A stretch of DNA of 64,000 nt from Anoplopoma fimbria (lineage: Eukaryota > Chordata > Actinopteri > Perciformes > Anoplopomatidae): the NCBI RefSeq assembly GCF_027596085.1, contig NC_072453.1, positions 10,475,948-10,539,947 of the forward strand, written 5' to 3'. The translations under genes were made by a program, and so were the position numbers. Below, piece by piece: positions 26,641 through 62,700 of the stretch. The notes below the pieces were generated by a model. The model did not search any database. It was not told where the DNA came from and was given only the letters and a program-made list of their open reading frames with translations. The first letter of the stretch is position 1. Each line of letters begins with the position of its first letter.

Positions 26641-27205
26641 TTCAACCTCCTTAATACTTAAAAATCTCCCTTTTATTTTGGTAAAACAAATACGAGTTAA
26701 AGCTAGTTAAATTTTAAGCAATATCTTTATTTGCAAATCACCCTCACAGTGCTTTTTTACAATATGAGAATGTTATGAAAAAGCCAATAAGTGCAAAACA
26801 TAAGCCTCCCTAGTCAGCTGACTGTGATAAATCGTCATATGCATTTATAGCGTGGTTTTGTGAGCAGAGTGGTTCATTGTGTTCCAGATAAATCCTACAG
26901 TGCTGTAATGTTTCACAGCATTTCAAGCTATAAATCAAACATGTGAATGGAAATATAAAGTCTCCTGAGAAAGCAGTCAGTCCATGAGATACTGAATAAA
27001 ACATTTAAAGTGATGCAATGAAAAAACCTACTTATACACAACAGCGTATCAATGCAGATTACAACCCTCTTATTGCTGTAATCTTATTGTGCTCATATGC
27101 GATACGAGCTTTAACATGCATTTGATCACATTAACGATGTGCACACAGTCTAATAGTGTTATGCCTCGGCTCATATTGTTTCTGTAACCCTTGTGTTTCC
27201 TGCAG

Positions 27206-51033
<23,828 letters not shown>

Positions 51034-53316
51034 GACGACAACTTGGCCTGCTAGCATGACTTCTAATTTATTTTTTAACGTCAGGTTTTAGAAACACAAG
51101 ACAGTGCCTCTTACCGCCCGTGGACACTTCTGAAAGGTCCGTCTTACTGACCTAAGCTGTTTAGAATACTGAAAAGAGAATGGTTAATATATACAATTTA
51201 CAGAATATTAATATATACTGTATGTATGATGTAAAGAATCTATGAAAGCAGGGGAAACTTTGAATTGTGCATATTTTTCAGATCAAAGAGACACAATGGA
51301 AGGACAGACCTTTTGGAAAGCATCACATATTCCACCTCTTTCACTTCTTAATTTATGATGGGAAGCTTTCATGAGAGAGTTGAACCACCTGGACTAATTG
51401 TAGGAGACTGCACAGCTCCACAGACTTTGTACTTTTTAGGAGACTGCTTTACTTGTCTTAATAAATATCCACAAAAATCCTTGAGGTATCAAAAGTAATA
51501 TATTGTTAATATTTGGCTTCATTCAGAGACAGACGTCAAGCAAGGTGGAAGCAAAGGGAATTTCAATGGGTCATGTTTGGTTACAGAATGTTTTTTTTTG
51601 GAAACAGCTGATCGAACCTGGACAATGTGATATTTTGTGACTCTTTTCTTTTGTATCAGGACCACTACTGTACTGTTTTACATAAATATGTGGCTCATTC
51701 TCTCTACCAAATTGAGTGCCAGCACCGCCATCACAACCAATCCCTCTTTGTTGTTAACATCAGGCACAACATTGTCACTATAGCGGCAGGAAGTCCTTTC
51801 AGATTTAAATCTTATTAAAGGTTTAACAGGTTTTTCAAATGAAGCAATGCATGGTTTCCAGTATCTATAAAGCAGTATTTATAGGAATGAATTGCTTAAA
51901 GACAAAAAGGGGACAGTTTTTAGTTGTGTTTTTGGAGAAGAGACAGGCACACATGGTCAGGGAAATCCATTTCCATGTTTCCTCTTTCTGCCAGAAGTAA
52001 CTGGCAGCAAGAGGAGACATTCATGATTTGGACTGCGACATAAAAACACTAGTTCTCTAATAATGACATGGGCCAATACGGATGGGCAATATGAATAATA
52101 GTGGTATACATTATTATTTAATAATATGTCTACTTTTGAGTTAAACACCTGGCTATTCAAGGTCGTTACCTTAATGCAAATATCAAGTAAATCTAATATA
52201 ACCTAAATTAGTATTACTTATTCATTTGCAACAATATTCACAAAGGCCTAATACTACCAGAGATATCAAAGAGATAGACACCCTGGTATAAGCCAGTATA
52301 TATCAACATGTTGCCCAACCTTATAGGCCAATGTTTTAAAATAGAAACCTGTACAAAAGTATTAAAACGGCTGTTAAATTATCTTTTTGCCTGCTCATTA
52401 TTCTGAACAATAATGCTCATGTAAATCAGCACATTATACATCCAGTATTTGTCAGCTTCTGCTCAGCCGACCATGTAATGTTTGTAAAGAGAAATGAGAA
52501 CAGCTGCCTGACTTTACTGTAACTGTCACTCTGCTGTATATTGGCTTCACTGAGCTTGTTTGCATCAGTTTTGTACAATGATTCTGGTATTAAGCTGAAC
52601 TTTTCTGGTATGAAAGAAATAAGTTTCTGTCAGACACGTTATAATTTGGGGTAAAACAAGAAGACAAATCTGAGCATCACATTGAAACGGTACCAGAATG
52701 AGATTCAATAGCAATTGAAAGCTGAAATATTTAAAAAAAAAAAACGTGTTAAGTCACATTGCTTCTAAGTGGGACGGATCAATTCAGTGTTGAAAGGCAA
52801 TCGATGGGTGACGACATGATCATGAACTGTTTCAACGCTTTGCTTTCTGTGTGTGTACATTGAAAGTGAAATGGATCGGGTGGTTGATGAGCTGCTGGTT
52901 GCCTCCTTTCAAAACGCCTCATCGACATTTAGGGTCTTCTAAGTTTTTGTTTGCCTTCCAAGGCTTTAATATTCTGTAAGAGTTTAGCATAGAACCATCT
53001 AGACAGCTGTCCGTAATATTTTTGTATCTCGACAGGAATACTTTTAAGAGTATTGATGTACTGTACCTGCATAGGAGGGAGGGTTTAATGTCTCATGTTT
53101 TATTGTTGCCAAAGAGATGTTGTGTTGTGGTTCAGGGGCAACAGTTGGTGTTTTTTTTACCCCAAAATGGAGACAGACAGGAGGAACATTACAGGAGCTT
53201 TGGCCCAGTTAGTAGAAAAAACATGAAGGTGAAGTTTTGGTCCCCCACCACTGACCTGGTCACATCATTACTTTCTGTACCTTCTATCAAATATAAATAA
53301 AGTCTGTTTTACACAT
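51034..53316 (+). other. aatk: aatk 3' untranslated region
   Basis: About 2.3 kb from the stop to just past a canonical AATAAA (53296-53301) followed by a TG/T-rich stretch (53320-53345). No coding feature. The end is inferred from the poly(A) signal only. Confidence 0.7.
53296..53301 (+). terminator. aatk: aatk polyadenylation signal
   Basis: An AATAAA hexamer 2.26 kb after the stop, with a T/TG-rich downstream element (tctgttgactgtttgttag). Confidence 0.7.
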
Positions 53317-53608
53317 CTTAAGATATCTGTTGACTGTTTGTTAGTTATCTTTTAACAAAGATCAGTTTGTGTTCACACAAGGAGAGAACATAATTCACAC
53401 TGGCATCATTGTTTAATATGGTTTAAGTTTGTCTCAATTTATTTACACATGGAGAGTTAAAGAAAATCAATCACAGACACAAAATGATAGAATAAATGTC
53501 TGTGTAAAAAAATCAGATGCGAGTTGACAAATAAATCAACGCAAGAATTTATGACTTACATACAGTTCACACAAGAAATACAGCACAATGTGAGCAATTA
53601 ATTGATTC

Positions 53609-53614
53609 TTTATT
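53609..53614 (-). terminator. baiap2: Candidate baiap2 polyadenylation signal
   Basis: AATAAA on the minus strand, one of three candidates (also 53438-53443 and 54188-54193). Which is used cannot be told from sequence. Confidence 0.3.
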
Positions 53615-54503
53615 CTCAAAATTAAATTGAAAAACAGACACTGTGTTTCCCATTAAATCACATGATACATGTTTGACTGTCAGTCATATCTATCATATCA
53701 TATATATATATATTTTAGCTGCTGATATTTTTAACCACACCCAGGCTGAAAATTCTGTTTACACCACCATCTAGTGTTCTCTACATGCTTTGTTGTATCT
53801 TCACAGTTCAGCGCTTCACAATGTACAATTCTATATATATATAATTACGACCTGTATCAGTGTAATTCTGATTTCTCATCTCACTATTTAAGTTATCTTA
53901 AACATGAAAGAAGGGGTTATGCAATCACAACATTTTTCTCTTGCTGATTATATCATTACATTTCTCTGTTTAAAATGTTGCTTTAAGAAGATCTTACAAA
54001 CTGCTTGTACACAATATTAATCAAAAATCAAAGTGTAATCTGAGAACCAGTACAGTACATTAATACTGTAGGTACAAACACCTGTAGTGCTGCTTATGGC
54101 TATTATTAAAGAATATAGGATATCCTGTGAGTATACAATTAGTTGAACATACAGTACTATGAGTAGTGTGCTTATCACTCAGCACAATTTATTACACAGA
54201 TACTTCAGATTTTTCTGGCTAGTCTATTTTCTCTGATGTGTTTCAGTACATTTGTTTCAATCCATCATCTGCTGAAACATCTGACTTGTCGTACTGTAGA
54301 TTCTCCATCTCGGTCCAGACTGTGAGGAGGCAGTATTAACAGGTGAGGCTAAAAGGTGAAACACCTGACGAGATGTGTAGCTCACCAACATTAAAGCCCT
54401 TTTGTTGACAAGGCAGGGGAAAGAAGCTGTTTTTTTAAAAGCACAGAGATGTCGTTGGGCGACGTCTAGGACCAGCTGCAGATCCAGTGATTCTAGAGTC
54501 ATC

Positions 54504-54784
54504 AAAAGTCATAGTGTAGTATGTCCAAAAAAAGTAAAAAAAAAAGTCATAGTGTAGTATGTCCAAAAAAAGTAAAGAAAAAGTCAGTGTAGTATGTCCA
54601 AAAAAAGTAAAACAAAAGTCATAGTGTAGTATGTCCAAAAAAGTCATAAAAAAGTCATAGTATAGTATGTCCAAAAAGTCATAAAAAAGTCATAGTATAG
54701 TATGTTGAAAAAAAGTTAAACAGAAGTCATAGTATAGCATGTCGAAAAAAGTTTAAAAAAAAAGTTATAGTATGTCGAAAAACA
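54504..54784. repeat. AT-rich minisatellite, unit about 35 bases
   Basis: Seven or more imperfect copies of a unit containing gtcatagtgtagtatgtcca and a variable A-run with AAAGTAA. Later copies change to atagtatag and tgtcgaaaa. It lies in the likely baiap2 3' UTR or intergenic gap. Confidence 0.92.
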
Positions 54785-55038
54785 TATCAATGTGCTTTCC
54801 ATGCTAGAAGATCAAATCAAAATCAATTCTAGCTGTTATTTACATTATATTATGTCTCAACTATTACAAAGATTACTGTAAGTGTGAATTGTTGTGGTGA
54901 CCTTCATTTGCTGGTCATAATAATTCAAAATATATAATAGGACTATTGTAATACTGTGGTTGAATCAGAGCTTTACAGCTGAGGAGAGAGGATACAATTA
55001 TGCACAAGAGATCCAGCTGGTTTGAACTGAGGGAGAGC

Positions 55039-55192
55039 TCAGTACTCCCCCGAGGGAGTCGAGGCCTTTTCCAGGGAGTCATAGTGAGCTTCATCAGGCA
55101 GGTCTTCCTCGACTTCCTCCTCCTCCTCTTCATCGTCAGAAAGGGGCGGTTTGGCTGGGGCCCCCACGGCCGGCTTGATGGGTGGATCACTG
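55039..55192 (-). CDS. baiap2: baiap2 C-terminal exon with acidic tail
   Basis: Minus-strand acceptor ttctctcccag, phase 2 in. It encodes SDPPIKPAVGAPAKPPLSDD, a run of six Glu with EVEEDLPDEAHYDSLEK, and ends STPSGEY with TGA at 55041-55039. It joins in frame to the 60760-60723 exon. I do not recall this acidic tail from human isoforms, so the assignment to baiap2 rests on phase, position and strong exon structure. Confidence 0.7.
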
Positions 55193-56689
55193 CTGGGAGA
55201 GAAAAAGACAACACAGTGAAAAAACTAATATTGCATAATTCAAATGACATAAAAAGGTCAAAGAGAGCACAGGATGAAACCACCCTTTTTTAGTAACAAT
55301 GCAATGCAATACAAAAGTAGTGAATTAAAACAAATTATAAGGTCTCACAAGTCATGCAAAAAAAGAAATAAGGGGAAAGTTGAGCATGATGCTGAAACAT
55401 GCAAATGTTTTTTAAAAGTACATTATACCCGACAGGTCAGATAACATCACACACACAAACATAAAAGTGATGGAAACAACCCAAAAGCAGCCGAACGTCA
55501 CCAAAAGCCGATATGACAGTGAAGCAGCAAAAAATTTATAAAAAAGAAAATGGTTGCATGAAGATCGTGAGGACCCAAGGTCAGTCACTTACGATGGGTT
55601 TTTGGTCACTCAAAAGCGGGCGTAATCGGGCCCGGTACTGAAAGGTAGAGACAGTCCTCACGTGTCAACATTTAAGATCTTCTCAAATACCAAGTGACAT
55701 GTTATATTCTTACGTCATACAGGGAAATGTATAATTACTATAAACAGTGTGTTCTCACATGGCTTTACAGTGTGCATAATAAGTTACTATAAACACAAGT
55801 TGTGATCAATATTAAAGTAGCACTTTTTAATATTTATGATGTGATGAATGAGACCATGACGGAGACAACTGGAAGCTTTAAAATGTCTCCAGTCTGAGGC
55901 AGGATGTTCGTCCTCTGTCCACTTTCCTATCTGTTAAGGCAAACTTTGTGACCACAGGTGTTGAGTACATTTATTGAAGTACTGGAATCAAGTACAAATT
56001 CGAGGTGTTGGGGTTTTATTTTCCCAACACCTAGTTGTAGTAGTATTTTCTCATTTATATTTGGACTGTTTTACCCAAAAAGTTCCAAAAGAGAGCAACT
56101 GTCTGACATATTTAACGATTTACAGGTCAACAAACAAGCTTTTTCAAATGAAGTCTAAATGCAGGATATTTACTGGTTTATGACATTTTAATGCCATACT
56201 ATATTATTTCTTAGGCTGCCAGTCAAACTCAATGATGGTCTAGCTTGTTTATGGTGATTCTACTGATGTATCTAAAATGACATAATTTATCAATGTTAAA
56301 GTGCTAGACAAAGACATTTATAGAAACCCAAACAAGTCACAGCTCTGCATACTACAGCTCTGCAAATTTCCCTGCTGCGGGACTAATAAAGGATTATCTT
56401 ACTACTTACAAGTGTAAACATGTAAATTATGACTCAAATATATTGAATTCAGAACAAAGGAAACAAAATCATACAGGCAGGCATAAAAAACCACAACACA
56501 ATAAACAAAACAATGACAGACACTGGCACTTTAAAATGAATATGCTGTGATTACTCACACTCTCACACTCACACACACACTTGAGTTGAAGGAAGTACCT
56601 TTGCTAGCAGCAGGGAGAGCAGGCCAGTGGGTGTTTGGCATTGGCAGGTCAGGGCGGGTAGTATGCAGCGTAACTACTACTGTGCACCG

Positions 56690-56722
<33 letters not shown>

Positions 56723-59700
56723 TACATGCAGCAAGGCTGGTTAAGATTGGAACCGACACAGTTCCAGAAATGTTGACATGAGAAGCGACACCAAATGTGC
56801 AAGAAGAGCTTCTGGTTAATGTGTTAAAGCAAGAGGTGATGGTCAGCTTGTTAACTATGAGATAGGAACCTCATTGTTCTGTTAGGACGCCGTGGATAAG
56901 CAAAGAAAACCATTTTTGGAGAGTGTGTCTAGTCTGAAAGAAGCAATTTAAGCTGTGTTATAACCTACTGCTCTATATTACTCTTAAACTCTAAAATTTG
57001 ATTTACAAGCTAAAAAAGAAGTCGAAGAAAAACACATTTGGCGTCAGAAGCCAATTTAGAGACAAAATAAAAGCCTTTTTAACAATCAAAGGAAGAAAAA
57101 AACTTTCTAAGGATGAATTATTTCTAACTGACTAAGGATGAAAAAGGCCTTTTGGATAAAAACAAATGAACAGAAACAACCAAAAATATCCATCTGAATT
57201 AATTTATTTCATACTTTCTAAGAGTAGAAATTCACCATACATTTAAGGTCAGTGCATGTCCATAAATTCTTTGTATATTTATTTGCTTTTTATTCTTAAC
57301 AAAACCCATCAAAATAAAAGCACATCAGTTGATGTAGGAGTTATTCGGCGTGTTTATCTCTGCAGCGATGGCAGTCATACCTCGGGCTTATTTTAGTGGA
57401 GAAAGAAGAAACACTGGCAGCTTCCAGTCGTTTGCTCCCGACTTTTGTTTCTAAATTCATCAAAACAGATGAAAAAAAAAAGGGGTGATGGCAAAGCTGA
57501 GGGAGAAGACGAGTGTTAGGTAACAGACAGAGGAGAGCAGAGAGACAGCGGACATATGCAGCAAGGAAAACTTTTCTGCTAAATGCTAAATAAGTCCATC
57601 TTGACTCAAGTGGTAAATATTTTTCTTAAAAAGAGGTGAAAACCACAATGCAGTACGCACAGCTGGACAGGAAAGTGAGACTAGAAAGTCTTAATTGTTA
57701 GAAAAACTCCTCAAATGTTTTACTAATTTGGGCAAAAAAACTTTTTTTCTTCTTAAACTTTTGACTTCATCAAATATATTTGGTAAAGACAGACATTTTT
57801 GCAGAGAAGTGGGCAAAGGAGAGGTACACAGTCTAAATGTTCACCTCCTCTCTTTGGTAAAGACAGAAGTTGGATGAGATATCTTTTTTTACAAACCTCA
57901 TAAGATTTAGAAACCAATAATATGAGTGGGTTAGTTATTGGACATCACATTTGAACAGAGTGGTTAGTATAGACAGGCACTAACTGGACCGACATACAGA
58001 CAAGCAGACCAGCATCTTTATTTAGCACAGAGAGAATCAGACAAACATTTCCTTTTTTTTTATCTTCGAAAACATGATGCTTTTACTCACTGAGGTTTTA
58101 AAACCAAGCCTTTAATATCAAAGACAACAGTACACGAAGGCTGAATGAGGTTTCAACATCAAATGGACTCCTCTCACCTTCAAAGCTGCAGAGAGGCAGT
58201 GTCATAAATATGAGCCCTGGATATATATGTGGCTCAGTGGAAACATTTGACAATGATTTGCCTCATTTGAATCTCGGCATAGTTGTTAATGACAATAATA
58301 TTGCCGTAAAAACACATTTAATACACTGAAGAGGCATTTTAATATGTCTGAATGTACAGAAAGATTTTAAATGTTTGAAAAATGAAGTTGTTTCGAGATC
58401 ATGTACATCAAACCAAACAACAGTACCAGTTGTCTTTTCTTTCCTGCATGAGCGGTTATTAACTTGGCTATCCAAACTGTTTATCATTTCCATTATCACT
58501 TAATCTGCAGATGTTTTTTACAATTTACAATGATAAATACAGAAAAGGCAGCAAATTCTCACATTTGAGAAGCCAGAAACAGTGAATATTTAGGAATTTA
58601 GTAAATAAAATCACAATTTTCTGTTCACTGACTAATCAACTAGCACAAAACCCAACTCAGAGCCTTGCATGGCATTCATAGTTGACCCCATTCAGCCTTG
58701 GCATGATACTCACACACCACAATAGATAGTCAAAGGACCCCGAGCACCTGGGTTTGTATGTCTGAGCACAGAGTCCCTCCATAAGATGATGAGGAACAAG
58801 TTCAAAGGCTGATACTGAAAACGTTACAGTGGCTTTGTTTACAGAAAGTCAGAAATATAGATTATTACTTTCATAAAGTGCGTTTTTTTAATGAACCAAT
58901 CATAGATACTTTATGACGAGCACTTCTGTATGGCACATTTATGTACAGTTAACATTCCCATCACAGCGTCTCTGTTCCATAAGTTAAAACATTTACATTA
59001 GCTTGTTCACTACTCGTGATACATGGCCTCTTATCTCAGAGGAATACAAAAAACCTCACAGCATGAAAAGGTAAAATTATTGGTAAATACTGAAAGACCC
59101 AGTAAAATATTGATTGTAATGCTGTTTTTTTTTTTTACATTGAAATCCTCTTTGGGATCAACATCATTAGTTTCACACCCTGATTTACAAATCCTTTACA
59201 TTGTCATTCTGATGGAGCGCACTGACATTTGTGGAAATCAGGTTCCTTTGGTGGGGAAAAATATAATCCCCAACAATATGTAAAAGAAATGTACATGCAT
59301 GAAAGACAAGCAAAAGATACATTCTCCTCAGAGAAAAATGTCCATCACACTGACTTTGTAAATTCAGATTGCACAGAGTCGGTTTTGTTCTGGTGTGTTG
59401 CCGAGGCTTCACCAGTGGCCCGCTGTGGCTACCGACCAGTAAGACAGCACAGAGCGGGATGGGGGAGGAAGGAGGGAGACCAGAGGAGGGGGGGGATACA
59501 GACCAAAAGCCTCTTCCCTGCATTGATTGACTCAGGGAGAGTTTATTGCCGTAAGTGGGAGGTAGGGGAGGCAGGAAAGAGGGGAAGGTTAGGGGGAGGG
59601 GGTCGGCTCAGCGAGGTGTCTGTCCTATCGCAGAGTCTGTGCCTGTCTGTCTGTCTGTCTGTCTGTCTGTCCTCACACTGTCGAAATCAATTTGCCCTCT

Positions 59701-62700
59701 GGGGAGCTGTGGACAAAGAGAGGGAGAGGCTTCCAGGAGGGCTGGCTCGGCAGAAACAGCAGCAAACACAAACCAGGACACACGGAGAGGCAGAAACCAC
59801 GTCGAGCCTCCATCAGGAGGAATAAACCCCAAAAACTCTAAAAGCTTAACTTAGAGAAACCTAGAATATGATGGCAGGTTTTAATCAATTAAACATGAAT
59901 GAGAAGCGTTTGAAGCAGGGTGAGCTCATTAGGGATTGATTGGGTGGGTGGGTGGCTGGGTGCAATTAGCAGTGGAAGCGCTACTGGAGCTGCATGGTGC
60001 ATGGGAGCATTGGGAAGAGCTGGGAGGCCGAAGCACCAGTGTTTTGATATAAATGAACAAAAAAGAAAACTTAAATCAACTTAAGCTTAAGACAGAAATA
60101 AAATGTAGCAATTACATGACTATAATTAAATCTACTTCTATTTTTTTAAGGGACACAATGTCAGATGGTCCTGTGTGGAGTGAGATTAACCTCTTAACAT
60201 TAATAGCAAACCAAACACAAAGACAAATCTTCTACCAATATGCATTATAAACACTAAACGGCATTATCACTTACTGTATCCTATCAAGTGCAAACAGAAC
60301 AGAATGCGATCATAAAAGAGCACAAAGAAAACAACACAAATGAGAAGTTGTGGTGTGTTCTGCTGGTTGTGTGTTTGTGGGTCTGGACTTTAGGCTGCCT
60401 GCAACAAAACGTTCTCAATCCCTGAACTCTCCATCTGCAGCTGATTCAACATGGTTCCAAGTCAGTTATCGTTAAGTTATTCATAAGGGTGCATGGAGAA
60501 TCCCAGGGCCCAGACTAAAGGACACAATCCCTCACTGGCTTCCCATTCACAAAAACTTACAGTTACATTTGACCAAAGTGGCTCATTTTAATATAATTTT
60601 TTTTACGTATTCAATTTGGATGATATTCAGCTTGAACTGACAGAACTGGAACTGAATTGGACCGGATTTTTGTTTAAGTACAAAATAACAACTATATATT
60701 TACTACAACAAGTGGTTCTTACCTTGTTGGGAAACGGGGCTCGTACTCTTCCACTGCTTGCTGTAAAGACAAAGAAAGAAGAGAGAATTAGTCACGCAAT
60801 CATTCTGAACCTACACGATAAATAGTTTTAAAACAGTCACAGGAAACAGGAAAGTTGCGATGACCACAGCAGCCAGCAGATGGCAGCAAAGAGATATGGA
60901 AGAACAGCAGCATCTCCAGCAGTAACCATAAAAGGCTCTTCCTGCAGAAGCTTTAGCCGGATAAAAGATTGATGAACTGTATGAATACACAACACCAAAT
61001 AAGTCTCTCAAAGAATGAATATAGGAGATCTTATGGCGTTTGTATTAGTTAAATATCGTGTTGATACCTTATTGCTCTTTTTGATTGCCTGGTCTGCCAA
61101 GTAAGCATTCACTTTGGTGATTTGTAGGTCAGACATTTTTTTACTGTCTGTTAAAACTACATTCAAATTACATGTTTTCTTTGTGAAGCAAGATTTAACT
61201 GCATATTCAAATATACTTGTTAAAACTCAAAAATCTACTAAACCAAATTTAGCTTGTTGTTGACCAAATACTTTCTGACCTACTCATCAAATTGAAGCAT
61301 TCTGGACACTATCAAGTGCACATGAGGCTGAAGGCCAAACCCGGTTCTCCTTTAAAGTCAGCAGAGATGTTTCCCTCCCTAAAAACTGTGAGGCAGAAGG
61401 AACAGTTTAAATTGTTACATGACTACTGAGCAATTAGTCTTCGCCCACATGTTCTGTTCCAGGTGAGGCGTAGGAGAGAAGCTGGCTGACAGAGAAGGGT
61501 TCGGTGTTACATAAGTCTACTTCTGATTTTGCCTTTTGAGAAAAAAAAAAAAAAAAACCCATCCTTCATCACCACAGCTGCCTCCTCTCTCCCTCCTCTT
61601 TATATTCGAATGCTAACTTTGTAATCAACTGACGTCTTGTCATAAGCACTTCCCTCAGAGGCCGAGGCAGCCGGGATCAGAGGAAGACTTCTCCGATCTG
61701 AGACGCGCCTCATTTTACACTCGACCTTCTGTAAACAGGAACATGTGAAGTGAAGGAGAACGGACTCCTCCTTCTCTATAAGCTATAGCAGCTTAGCTTC
61801 CTCTGCGAGCTTTGCGACAGGAGTCCCGTTAAAGGAAGAGACAGCTTGTCAAAGCAAAGCTATTCCTGCAGTGTATCTCAGGTCAGCAGCACGCACAGAA
61901 AAAAGCTACCATCAAACTTTCTGGGAGAGACAAGCGCAGATCTTTGCCAGGTTTCGTGCGACGGCTCAGCTCATGTGTGAACTCATGTGTGGGTAGATGC
62001 CAGTGTGTCTGTGTGTGTGTTGTTTTGAAAGCCTCCCCCCCATCACCTGTGAGAAGCCTGGCACCGCCACACTGTAGGGGCGTTGTTGTCTGCCGTGCAG
62101 CGCCGCAGCGCTCTGTGCCGCCATCCGGGAGTGGACGCCGTAATCCGGGATGGGCAGAGCCACGTCCTCTCTCTCCAGGAGGTTACCTGTGCTGCTGCTC
62201 TTCCCGTGGAGGCTGGAAAACACACAGGTGTGCAGAAGAAGAGGAAAAGGTTAACATGATGTCCGCAGGAGGAAAATCCTAGTGGGCCAATCAGGAATAA
62301 CTGTTTTAGCTTTAGGAAGATCTGCAGGGGGGCACTCATTGGGTAGTAGATTTGGATTGGTTATTTTATTCTCAGTTTTGATTGGAAGCCAATTAATGTC
62401 ATTATAAATGAAAAGGAAATAAAGATTCATCATCAAATGTTAATATTCACTTAAAATAAAATAAAGAATCACAAACAAAACATAAATTGGCCTACAAACC
62501 AAATATATTAGCACAATTACACAACGTTCCTTTGGGTCATGTTTAGTAAAGTAACGTCTTACATTTTTAGGACTCGAGTAAAATTTCTAAAACTTACTTG
62601 TGTACTCGAAGTTGCCTCATGGAGTTGGTGTCGCCTTCAGAGATCACCCGGGTGTAGGAGAAGGGAAACCAGCCACGCCTGGAAGAGGTAAGGGGACACC

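Larger units (their letters stand above)
53317..55038. other. Region between convergent 3' ends (includes baiap2 3' UTR)
   Basis: The 3' ends of aatk (plus) and baiap2 (minus) face each other here. Minus-strand AATAAA candidates lie at 53438-53443, 53609-53614 and 54188-54193, so the baiap2 3' UTR may extend over most of this region. It includes the minisatellite at 54504-54784. Confidence 0.6.
55638..60722 (-). other. baiap2: baiap2 intron
   Basis: A 5.1-kb intron holding a common fish repeat near 55955-56060, a Rex1-like tail at 56355-56402, a (CA)n at 56690-56720 and a (CTGT)n at 59643-59670. A weak additional terminal-exon candidate lies at about 56601-56671. Otherwise I see nothing coding. 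Confidence 0.8.

Noticed and set aside
54504..54784. CRISPR-like regular array
   Set aside because: The units are contiguous tandem repeats without unique spacers, and this is vertebrate DNA.
57330..57375. A minus-strand stretch reading INTPNNSYIN and stop after a ctgcag acceptor
   Set aside because: Its phase does not fit the preceding baiap2 exons and the match to any known ending is absent.
58183..58190. An 8-base microexon on the minus strand between ctctctgcag and gtgaga in the baiap2 intron
   Set aside because: Both splice sites look good, but the length does not preserve phase with any neighbouring baiap2 exon and nothing else supports it.
59229..59832. Open frames of up to 198 codons in the G-rich block of the baiap2 intron
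   Set aside because: They run through a CTGT repeat and purine-rich sequence in several frames with no protein signature.
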